A stretch of 64,000 bases of DNA from Platerodrilus igneus. Taxonomy: Eukaryota > Arthropoda > Insecta > Coleoptera > Lycidae. The stretch covers positions 5,288,501 through 5,352,500 of the forward strand of contig JARFIW010000108.1 in the NCBI GenBank assembly GCA_036346225.1, read 5' to 3'. Below are positions 56,053 through 64,000 of the stretch, one piece after another. Position 1 is the first letter of the stretch. Each line of letters begins with the position of its first letter. The position numbers and the translations under genes are program-made. The notes under the pieces are model-generated. The model was not told the DNA's origin and made no database searches. It saw only the letters and a list, made by a program, of their open reading frames with translations.

Positions 56053-58005
56053 TTATCTAGCATGTGACCGCTTATGAATTTTTAAGCTACTTTTAGTAGA
56101 TGCAAAATAATTACACAAACTGCACGCGAAAGAACGTTCGTCCGTGTGCGACCGCATATGAATTTTCAAATGATTTTTACAAGATGCAGAATAGTTACAC
56201 AAATTGCAACTAAATAAACGTTTGTTTGTATGCGTCCTCATATGAATTTTCAAGTCACCTGTACGAAATGCAGAATAATTACACATATTGCATGTGAATG
56301 GGCGTTCATTAGTGTGTGATCGCATATGCATTTTCAAGGAACTTTTAGAAGATGCAGCATAGTTACATAAATTGCATGCGAATGGACGTTCGTCTGTATG
56401 TGACCGCATATGCATTTTCAAGTTATATTTACGAGATGCAGAAAAATTACACAAATTGCACGTAAATGGACGTTCGTTTGTATGCGACCGTATATGAATT
56501 TTCAAGCTACATTTACGAGATGCAGAATAATTACACAAATTGCAAGCAAATGGACGTTCGTTTGTATGCGACCGCATGTGAATTTTCAAGTCATTTGTGC
56601 GAGATGCTGAATAGTTACACATATTGCACTTGAATGGACGTTCATTAGTATGAGATCGAATATGCATTTTCAAGGAACTTTTAGACAATGCAGCATAATT
56701 ACATAAATTGCATGCGAATGGACGTTCGTTTGCATGCGACCGCATATGAATTATCAAGTTATTTCTACGGGATCCAGAATAATTACACAAATTGCATGTA
56801 AATGGACGTTCGTTTGTATGCAACCGCATATGAATTTTCAAGTCAGTTGTGTGTGATGCTGAATAATTACATATATTGCATGCGAATGGACGTTTATTAG
56901 TATGAGATCGCGTATGCATTTTCAGGGAACTTTTAGAAGATGCAGCGTAGTTACACAAATTGCATGTGATTGGACGTTGGTTTGCATGCGACCGCATATG
57001 CTTTTTCAAATTATATTTACGAGATGTAGAATAATTACACACATTGCATATAAACGGACGTTCGTCAGTATGTGACCGCATATGAATTTTGAAGTTACAA
57101 TTAAGAGATGCAGAATAGTTGCACAAATTGCAGGTAAATGGACGTTTGTTTGTATGCAACCACATATGAATTTTTAAGTTGCTTTTACGAGTTGCAGAAT
57201 AATTACACAAATTGCATACAAATGGACGTTCGTTTGTATGGGATAGCACATGAATTTTTAAGTTATCTTTACGAGCCGCAGAATAATTACACAAATTGCA
57301 TGTGAAAGGTCGTTCGTTTGTATGCAACCGCACATGAATTTTTAAGTTATTGTTACATGCTGAAGAATAATTACACAAATTGCATGTGAATGGACGTTCG
57401 TTTGTATGCGACCGCATATGTCTTTTCAAGTCACCTGCATAACATGTAGTATAATCACATAAATTACATTCGAAAAGACGTTGTTTTGTATGCGACCGCA
57501 TATGGATTATCAAGTAATGTTTACGAGATCCAAAATAATTACACAAATTGCATGCAAATGGACGTTCGTTTGTGTGCGATCGTAACTGAATTTTCAAGTC
57601 ACATATACGCGATAGAGAAAAATTACATATATTGCATGCGAATGGACGTTCATTAGTATGAGATCGCATATGCATTTTCAATGAACTTTTAGAAGATGCT
57701 GCATAATTACACAAATTGCATGGGAATGGGCGTTCGTCTGTATGCGACCACATATGAATTTTCAAGTTATATTTACGAGATGCGGAATAATTACACAAAT
57801 TGCATGCGAATGGACATTCGTTTGTATGTAGCCGCATATGAATTATCAATTTACTTTTAAAAGATGTAGCAAAATTACATAAATGGCATGAGAATGCATG
57901 TTCCTTAGTATGTGTCCGCACATGTGTTATCAAGTTACTTTTTAAAGATGCAGAATAAGCACATAAGAAGCACGCAAATCGACGTTCGTTAGTGTGTGAG
58001 GACAT
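56053..58005 (-). CDS. C2H2 poly-zinc-finger protein, 23 fingers (array B)
   Basis: Intact 650-residue frame of 23 tandem 28-residue C2H2 fingers with HTNERPF linkers, the longest open frame in the window. Predicted nuclear and DNA- or RNA-binding; target unknown. Finger 5 has lost its first zinc His (KIQLRSH); the others keep C2H2. Fingers are organised: every KSSL finger (4, 13, 16, 20) is followed by an xDL finger (5, 14, 17, 21), so blocks of about three fingers (252 bp) have been copied. No N-terminal effector domain is visible; the Met is simply the first in frame after a broken finger-like stretch upstream. Array A matches fingers 1-2, 4-10 and 22-23, so they differ by loss or gain of an internal block. 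Intact over 1.95 kb among decayed repeats, which suggests selection or a recent origin. Confidence 0.88.
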   Translation of the reverse strand: MSSHTNERRFACFLCAYSASLKSNLITHVRTHTKEHAFSCHLCNFATSFKSKLIIHMRLHTNECPFACNLCNYSASRKYNLKIHMWSHTDERPFPCNLCNYAASSKSSLKMHMRSHTNERPFACNICNFSLSRICDLKIQLRSHTNERPFACNLCNYFGSRKHYLIIHMRSHTKQRLFECNLCDYTTCYAGDLKRHMRSHTNERPFTCNLCNYSSACNNNLKIHVRLHTNERPFTCNLCNYSAARKDNLKIHVLSHTNERPFVCNLCNYSATRKSNLKIHMWLHTNKRPFTCNLCNYSASLNCNFKIHMRSHTDERPFICNVCNYSTSRKYNLKKHMRSHANQRPITCNLCNYAASSKSSLKMHTRSHTNKRPFACNICNYSASHTTDLKIHMRLHTNERPFTCNLCNYSGSRRNNLIIHMRSHANERPFACNLCNYAALSKSSLKMHIRSHTNERPFKCNMCNYSASRTNDLKIHMRSHTNERPFACNLCNYSASRKCSLKIHIRSHTNERPFTCNLCNFSASRKYNLKMHMRSHTDERPFACNLCNYAASSKSSLKMHMRSHTNERPFTCNMCNYSAFRTGDLKIHMRTHTNKRLFSCNLCNYSASCKNHLKIHMRSHTDERSFACSLCNYFASTKSSLKIHKRSHAR

Positions 58006-58430
58006 TTCAACGTGCTCTTATAGGATGCAGAATAAGTACATAAATTATATACCAACAATGTTCTTTAGTTTATGGCCGTGTAATGCAATTGTAAAACTTT
58101 TTGGTTTCAAAAAAAATCTCACCTCCAATCCTTAAAGCGTGATACCACATACGTGGAGCACAATAATCACATACCTAATGTTTCTCTATCAAAAACAATC
58201 ACACCATGAATGGTGTTTGAGGGGCGTGACCATACGTGATGCACAATAATCACATATATTGTTTGTCTATCCAAAACGCACATTCCAATTATCTTCTACT
58301 ATTGCTTGGACTTGATTGAATCTTCATAAGCGAATTTTATTTTAATTCTGCATCCTCTGTTAGTAATACAACAGATTCTCGAGACACTTTTCGGTCCACA
58401 AATTAGCCACCGATTGGGTCTTTTACTTTA
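58006..58430 (-). pseudogene. Upstream flank of array B with finger-like remnants
   Basis: Matches 7665-7812 and 11936-12125. On the minus strand two segments 83 bp apart read CDYCASRMVTPLKHH and CDYCAPRMWYH, close to the CNLCNYSAS start of a finger and to the 84-bp finger period. A third, adjoining the array, reads LCTYSASYKSTLK in a shifted frame. They are probably decayed fingers or an upstream exon. The unoccupied hAT target GTGATGCA is at 58236-58243. Confidence 0.45.
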
Positions 58431-58880
58431 CTTATGAAGCGAACTAAATATAAAAAGTTAATTGTACAATTATTTACAGTCTTAATTTTAAATACAATTC
58501 TTCCGTAATTAATTTGATATGGCGTTCCAACTGGACGTGCACCTTGAAAAAGTTCTAGATTACTAGAGTGGGTGGAATGGCTTTCGCGTTCCAGTTATCT
58601 TAAGAGCCAATTACAGGTCCAACCAATGAAGTAGCGTCTTTAGTAAGGAACCAGACTAAAACAGTTCCTGAAAGATGGCAGCAGCTTTTTCGGTAAGAAT
58701 GGTAGAGACCATACATTGTCATTTGCCTGGATAGGTTTATGTATGAGAGGTTATGTTCATAGCTGATATGTTTGTTGGTGGTTTTAATTTAATAATTCTA
58801 ATTCTGTAAATAAACAAGTGGAAACTATATCTTCATTACATTATAAAAAAAATAAGCCACTTATTGTATCAGTAGTGTAT
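58431..58880. other. Mostly unassigned; possible short first exon
   Basis: ATG 58676 in GAAAGATGGCAGCAGC (a YY1-like AAGATGGC context) reads MAAAFS and meets a G|GTAAGAA donor at 58694. This is the same promoter-like layout as 21668-21701 but on the plus strand. Nothing else is recognised. Confidence 0.2.
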
Positions 58881-58930
58881 CTCACAGAAAGGAGAATAAA
58901 TCAATAAATCGAATTTTGGAAAGTGCTTGC

Positions 58931-59117
58931 AAGGATAATAATCTCAGCAAAATAGTGCATCTCGAATATTGACACCAAATAGGCAAGAATATCACTATAA
59001 CGTATTGGAAAGCTGCAAGTATGTACATGATGTCACTGTGGACTTTATTGAGAGGGCTGCTGTGAAAATGTCTGGAAACATTTGTATTGTTGTACAAGAT
59101 CATGGAACGAAAATAAG
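58931..59117 (+). pseudogene. Exon-like fragment, possibly lysophosphatidic acid acyltransferase-like
   Basis: An acceptor-like AATAATCTCAG precedes an open frame (SRILTPNRQEYHYN, then CKYVHDVTVDFIE, then GNICIVVQD) and a donor-like ATAAGGTACA ends it. The ILTPxxxxxH and YxxDVTV spacing recalls the C-terminal half of AGPAT3/5-type acyltransferases (VLTPR...YDVTV). Similarity is weak and judged from memory, and the second half does not fit. It could equally be chance or a transposon exon. Confidence 0.2.
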
Positions 59118-59334
59118 GTACAATCATCAGAAGTTTGGTTCAGCAAACACACATATAAGGATTATACCAAGCATGCTTACAATCCTGTCGTTTAATGCTA
59201 TTATGTGAATTTCAATGTGTATTTGTTTTTAAAGCGATTCAAGGGAATAGTAGTACATTTTGTTGTCATGTTGCATATACTGTAGGTAGTGTTCGTTTAA
59301 ATAAATACTTATTATACTTTGCATTATTTCACAG

Positions 59335-59454
59335 TTAGATCTATCATATGCAATAGTGGCTTGGGGTAACTTCCCATGTGCAAAACATTTATTTTTATTG
59401 CAGAGAAAAGTTGTACAAATAATATCCAATTTGGGAATAGGGAAAATTGTAAAG
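59335..59454 (+). pseudogene. Jockey-type LINE RT C-terminal fragment
   Basis: LSYAIVAWGNFPCAKHLFLL then QRKVVQIISNLG matches the end of the non-LTR RT region (YGxxxWGN....xFxLQKKxVRII). About 40 residues only. Confidence 0.65.
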
Positions 59455-59922
59455 AGAAATTTTTCAAAACTTAAGATAATTTAATTTGTCTTCGTTATAT
59501 GTATATTGAATTGTTTGATTTATGTACACAAAAGCTTTGATAATTAATTATAAATTACACAATAAATTATGAATATTCAACTATAATAGTGACGATTGGA
59601 TAATTCTTGGGATATATAAACACACATTTATTAGTAACTGAAGGTTAATAGTCATTTATACATAATATATAAAGTCCTCACAAGTGTAATTTTAATTGCT
59701 GATAGAGCCATCAAGGTTTTGATGTTAATCTTCACCATGTTAACAAGTTTCACAATTGTCAACTGAAAACTATGGTAACCTTGGCGGCAGCCAAGATCAG
59801 ATATGGCGCGAGTCGTTCGTCCACAATACCTCCCAAGTACATTGCATACTTAAATTGTTCTAAAACGATGGCATCTTGTGGAGTAAAAGATTCCGAAGTT
59901 AAAATAGTCTTCCCAATTCGGA

Positions 59923-60270
59923 TCTCCGAGAGGGGACTACTTCGGAGGATGTGATCGGAAAGTTTAAAGGACATTTGAACATTTTGCGAGTCGGAGCGTG
60001 GAATGTCAGAAGTATGAAGTAGCAAAGCTAGAAAACTTGAAAATTGAAATGGATTGGTTAGCATTAGACATAGGGATCAGCGAAGTTCGCTAGCCAGAGA
60101 CGCGGGATTTTTAGAGTAAGATAATTCGTACAGGATCAAAGTAAGGAAATTTGGGTGTGGGGATAGTTATGCGAAAAACAATTGGACAACGTGTAGAAAA
60201 CTACTTACAAAAGAACGAAAGAGTACAAAAATATAAGGGACGCGAGAGAAAAGGTGTCATTATACAAAAT
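59923..60270 (+). pseudogene. LINE endonuclease fragment (5' part), second copy
   Basis: Shares the GAGGGGACTACTTCGGAGGA leader with 27540-28190 and continues with NVRS, LENLKIEMDWLALDI, ISEVR and VMRKTIGQRVENYLQKNE, then diverges at about 60225. Stops and frame changes are present. Same family as the fragment at 27540. Confidence 0.7.
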
Positions 60271-60452
60271 GTAGAGAAAGTGGATAGATGGCAAGAATAT
60301 TCCACATAATACATAATATACAGTGTATATGCATGTTAATCCGCAATGTGCAGTCAATGTATAACTCATAGATTCCTATAGTATGTATATTCCATGTATA
60401 TACGCCGCTGGAAGTTGTAAAAAATGTGGCTTAAATATACATCGCATATCAT

Positions 60453-60459
<7 letters not shown>

Positions 60460-60499
<40 letters not shown>
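60460..60499. repeat. (TA)n microsatellite
   Basis: TA run left of E5(-). Confidence 0.97.
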
Positions 60500-60501
<2 letters not shown>

Positions 60502-62626
60502 CTATGGTATATTGGGAACACTCGGGATCTCCTTAAAAATCATTCAAGCCCCACGAATTGGGCGTTATAAGATTGCCGTGCAAGTCGTGGACTAAGGTTT
60601 TACCATCGAGTCAGTGTCAATACCCGATTTTCATAATAAAATAACAAATTTCAAACACAAAAAAATTCTTACCCGTTACTTTCTCCTTTAAAATATCTTC
60701 AGCAGCTTCCCTGACTAGCTCAGCCGTGCCTCTTCTCGGATACCTAAATTTACAATCATTCTTCTTTCCCACTCGCACACCATTCAATGAAATCACCAAA
60801 TAACACAACAATCATACAATCGTTTATTTACCGTTATTTACAGCCAAATTATTCACAGGAATAAACAGTTTGGTACATTAATTACAACTCGACAAGTGAT
60901 ATGTTTTAAAGTCTTTGTTTTAAATTATTATTTGCACACACATTTAATAAAAATATGAGTAGATGGGACCCAAATAATACCCTAAATTTATTATTTACTG
61001 AAGTATGGTGAGCTCATAATAACCCAGTTTATTAATGTATGCCTTTTACCTTGCATAAATCTAATACAAAATTAATAGACCCGTTTACCCTTAACAATCC
61101 AATTTATATTCATTATAAAATTTAGTAAGTTTTACATACACCATCTTTCAATATTTTAAATAACTCCAATAAATGTCCAGTACATGTAGTCTTTCCTATA
61201 CGTTCATCCAACCATAAATAACCCCAATATTCACTCAAACATTACCGAATAATAAAAAGTTTATTAGATAACAAATTTCAAATAAGTTACCTGGCGAATA
61301 CTTCAGGCCTCCATCCCTTCGACGATGATTAACAGAACCCCTTGGCTTCGTGACTATGCGCTCTGCTACTCCACATATTCATAGATGATAACCCCAATAA
61401 ATTCGTCAAGCGACTTGCTTCAAATTACCATTCCATAACAGCATATAAACTCACGTATATTATACGTCTATTTATTGATTTACTAGCTTGGTTTGGTAGT
61501 AATTGGACCTTTGTTAATTTGATTTTCACTACACTACTTATCTTACGTTAATATCTAGTAGGCCACAACCACCAAATTATCATTGCTAGCAGCACATTTA
61601 CGGTATAATGAATATATTTAATACTCACAAAAACTCTACTATTACGTCGGTCTATCGTTGTAAACTAGTATAAAGCGATGAGAATACAAAGAGTACAAAA
61701 AGAACTTTACTAATTCTGCTAGAGTATTTATCTTTGTCAAAAACTCCCTCCTGGCCACACTTCATGCCAAAAATTTATTTTTAAATAATAATTCTAAAAA
61801 TTTTGTTATAACCGACTTCAAGATTCCTGAAACTCGCTCCGTGAACGCGCCGTATCTCTCCGAAATCACTTCCACCTGTCGCATGCTCGTACGTTTGTAA
61901 ACTATCCGTTCACAACCAATGATACTATTCTGTGTCGTCATAAAACTCCGCCTGTACTATTTTTATCTCTGTCTTATGCATATTTGATGTCGCGTTCCAA
62001 ACCCCACTTGAGTTGTAGAAAATCGATATTGCTGACAGTCCATGTTTACTCCACATGGATTAGTACGTGCGATTGCAATATTAACACTTTTCTGTCTGTC
62101 TCTGTCTGTAGCATATTGCCGATCGTGCATTTTCCCTGCTCTTTAAGAATTTTGTTAGCTTGTCATTCAAAGCAACTGACGGTTGAAAACTATTTTCTAT
62201 GAAGACCAGCTTTATTATGCTGATAATTTTGAAAAACGTAACCTTTTAAAAATGCAGGTGTTCTTAATTATAGACCGTTTAAAACAACAATTCTTGGAGT
62301 TTGTATTTCACCGTATCAGATAAAACTGACGTTCTTGTTTGTTACCAAGAAACCTTTTGCTTTGGTATTATTAATTTTTCTTTACTCTGGTGTGTTTTCT
62401 AATGCTTTTCATGTTGAACTAAAATAAATTATACGTTTCTTATTTGTTTTTAAAACTGGTTTTCTTTACCTTTAACTTTTCAATCATTAATTATAAAAAT
62501 ACGTCAATACTTGTCCGTTTAAATTAAATAATTTAAATAAATTTTGGCTTAAATAATATGTTCTTTTCTCTATACAGGGTGGTTGAAATTTCATTGCCTA
62601 CTCCAAATTTAACCCTTTGAATCCAT

Positions 62627-62630
<4 letters not shown>
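60500..62630 (-). repeat. E5-type repeat (reverse orientation, complete)
   Basis: Complete E plan on the minus strand: start TATACAGGGTG near 62570, body shared with 41386-43123, small exon (60617-60811), PBS-like CCCAATTCGTGGGGC at about 60549-60563, and the terminus ACCATAGCAATATA. Confidence 0.65.
60617..60811 (-). CDS. Small E5 exon frame with conserved RYPRxxxxEL peptide
   Basis: 64-codon frame: MLCYLVISLNGVRVGKKND then FRYPRRGTAELVREAAEDIL and KEKVTG, where a G|GTAAGAA donor sits. The FRYPR..xxEL stretch is recognisable in both E1 copies despite stops there. Its preservation across subfamilies suggests that E elements once encoded a spliced protein starting here. No known domain. Confidence 0.35.
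   Translation of the reverse strand: MLCYLVISLNGVRVGKKNDCKFRYPRRGTAELVREAAEDILKEKVTGKNFFVFEICYFIMKIGY

Positions 62631-62668
<38 letters not shown>
62631..62668. repeat. (TA)n microsatellite
   Basis: TA run; last block boundary of the chain. Confidence 0.97.
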
Positions 62669-62671
<3 letters not shown>

Positions 62672-62807
62672 ATGTACAAACATTATTTGATATACGATGT
62701 ATATCTTATAAGTGTGATTTAAAACACTTCAACCCTAAGCATGCGCAATAAGCAACGTATGATTTTCCTGAAGTAACCGCCTGCTCATTGCGGAAACATG
62801 TTTACCC

Positions 62808-63257
62808 TAGCTGCAGACACGCGTCTCGGGACACAATTATTTTTGGCTGTTTCAAGGTCATGTTTGACGTATAAATGTTAACACTTTGCACTCTTCACAT
62901 ATAATTTCCTCTTCCATAATACTTATTAACAAAACTTATTATCTAATCCTAATTCTAATAATTCTATGCAAATCTAAAACAAATAGAAATGAAATTCAAA
63001 ACCTATATGGCGCGGTGCGGTGACGTTTAATAATTATAATATTTATGTATATGTTTTATTTTATGTACAGATCTATAAAATATAAGTGGAAGAGGCGTTT
63101 TAGCAGTTAGATTCCGTTACCGTTCAAATTAAAAGATACTTTTATGGATAGTTCAGTTTTAATGGATAATTTAAATAGGAGTTTAAACTGAAACGTCAAC
63201 GATAACCTTGAAACAGCCAAAAATAATTGTGTTCCGAGACGTGTGTAGCTGCAGAAG
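62808..63257. mobile_element. Foldback/MITE with ~60-bp inverted arms
   Basis: 62811-62874 (GCTGCAGACACGCGTCTCGG, ending in TTGACGT) and 63195-63257 (ACGTCAACGATAACCTTGAA, ending GTAGCTGCAG) are inverted copies; the core CCTTGAAACAGCCAAAAATA is identical. The spacer is about 320 bp, noncoding. Confidence 0.65.
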
Positions 63258-63735
63258 TTGAAATATGAAAATTTACCAGTGCCAGCGAAGTAAATCCTAA
63301 TGAGCATTCACTAAACATTGAATACTTCTTAGTTTCAGTTTATTTAATTCAAACCTTACAAGTTTCAATATAGTTTAGCTGTATAGCCTTTGTTTAGGTA
63401 AGTACCTGATCATATTCTTGGAATAATCTAACCTTGGAATTTAAAATTTGTATACACTAAAAATAGCTACTTAAGAGTGCTTGGTCTAACCTACCATTTT
63501 GATAGCGTTGCAAAACAGGTGAGGTTCTTATATGAATATTAATTTATGTATTATAGCTGCTTTAACTATAGTTTTGACAGTAACATTTTGGCTATCTAAA
63601 TTATGAGCATAATATTTAATGTTTTAATTTTTCTTCGTGAAATAAAATATTTATAGAATTTTATGATAAACATAGGGTATGTTTTGGAGATACAAATTTA
63701 GTAGAATATTATCATCTAAATGGAAGAAATTAGTA
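63258..63735. other. No recognisable gene
   Basis: AT-rich, no frame of note. Confidence 0.4.
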
Positions 63736-64000
63736 CCGTCAGTTGGGGTTTCTTGGGACAGTCCGGGTAACTTGGGACAAAGAGTCATTATTTTATATTA
63801 CATTGTAACAGTGCCATCTACGTTGCTATAGACGAATTGCAATTGTCAACTTGAGATGTGAAGTAGTTTTCTGTAACATTGACATAAAACTTTTTTCTCC
63901 AAAGATTGTTCCTTTACCGGCAAACAATCTTAAAGTTACCGTAAATATTTGACTTTTCTCAGAACCTCAAAGTGTTTCACCAGCAAGTCGTAAACCAGGG
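63736..64000 (+). mobile_element. Possible pogo/Tigger-like 5' terminus
   Basis: GTTGGGGTTTCTTGGGACAG then GGGTAACTTGGGACAAA are two tandem GGG(G)T(A)ACTTGGGACA-type motifs, a pattern I associate with the ends of insect pogo/jerky-like DNA transposons. The rest of any element lies beyond the window. Confidence 0.3.

Noticed and set aside
56410..56610. Plus-strand frames across the finger arrays
   Set aside because: Antisense shadows of the finger repeats; no domain.
6636..58005. Regular 84-bp repeats suggesting a CRISPR-like or satellite array
   Set aside because: Every unit translates to a C2H2 finger in one open frame; there are no direct repeat/spacer pairs, and the context is eukaryotic.
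4467..60595. Frames encoding long YIYIYI strings (for example 4467-4691, 12756-12992, 16347-16571, 55577-55957, 60383-60595)
   Set aside because: They are translations of (TA)n microsatellites.

Overview
Eukaryotic, strongly AT-rich nuclear DNA, almost certainly from an insect. The evidence is the mix of transposon families (hAT with a DUF4371-type transposase, Penelope-like, Ty3/gypsy, copia, RTE/CR1-like LINEs, mariner-like, PIF/Harbinger-like), long (TA)n tracts, TTAGG-like motifs, and C2H2 arrays with TNERP linkers. A beetle would fit, but the order cannot be fixed from the sequence. No complete conventional host gene with a recognisable non-repeat function is visible. The only long intact reading frames are two C2H2 zinc-finger arrays (12 fingers at 6636-7664 and 23 fingers at 56053-58005, both minus strand) and an integrase fragment inside an LTR element. 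All RNA genes seen are tRNA-like heads of repeats.

Layout: most of the window is a chain of 0.5-2.3 kb repeat blocks, most of them separated by (TA)n tracts. I use working names. F: about 1.8-2.0 kb, starts TTGCTGTGATA, at 673-2445(-), 4616-6604(+), 35581-37462(+), 54051-55905(+). G, related to F: 1-672(-), 38406-39998(-), 40529-41385(+). E subfamilies, about 2.1-2.3 kb, with a TATA box, a small spliced exon and PBS-like motifs next to the (TA)n end: 2489-4576(+), 13524-15798(+), 16388-18356(-), 28242-30513(+), 33065-35136(+), 41386-43123(-), 43149-44046 joined with 50626-51888(-), 51889-54009(-), 60500-62630(-). Between them sit foldback elements (12852-13484, 15835-16349, 32646-32977, 35171-35561), Penelope-like 3' pieces (37497-38381, 40028-40500) and a mariner-like element with arms of about 440 bp (30881-32634).

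Two insertions are precise enough to date relative to their surroundings. A 4115-bp hAT element (7813-11927) with terminal inverted repeats and an 8-bp target duplication interrupts the flank of the 12-finger array; the corresponding flank of the 23-finger array is unoccupied, so the hAT arrived after the zinc-finger locus was duplicated. A 6575-bp LTR retrotransposon (44051-50625) with two nearly identical LTRs of about 1.67 kb and a 4-bp target duplication splits an E element; its pol is reduced to an integrase whose first catalytic Asp is replaced.

The least repetitive stretch is 18392-28195. It holds broken transposon genes (copia gag, Harbinger-type Myb, a spliced transposase-like family, gypsy RT, LINE RT and endonuclease), a MITE, and one possible host promoter with a short first exon at 21660-21975 (minus). 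The two F + zinc-finger segments (4616-7812 with 11928-12125, and 54051-58430) are diverged copies of one duplicated segment and are the most biologically interesting part of the window.
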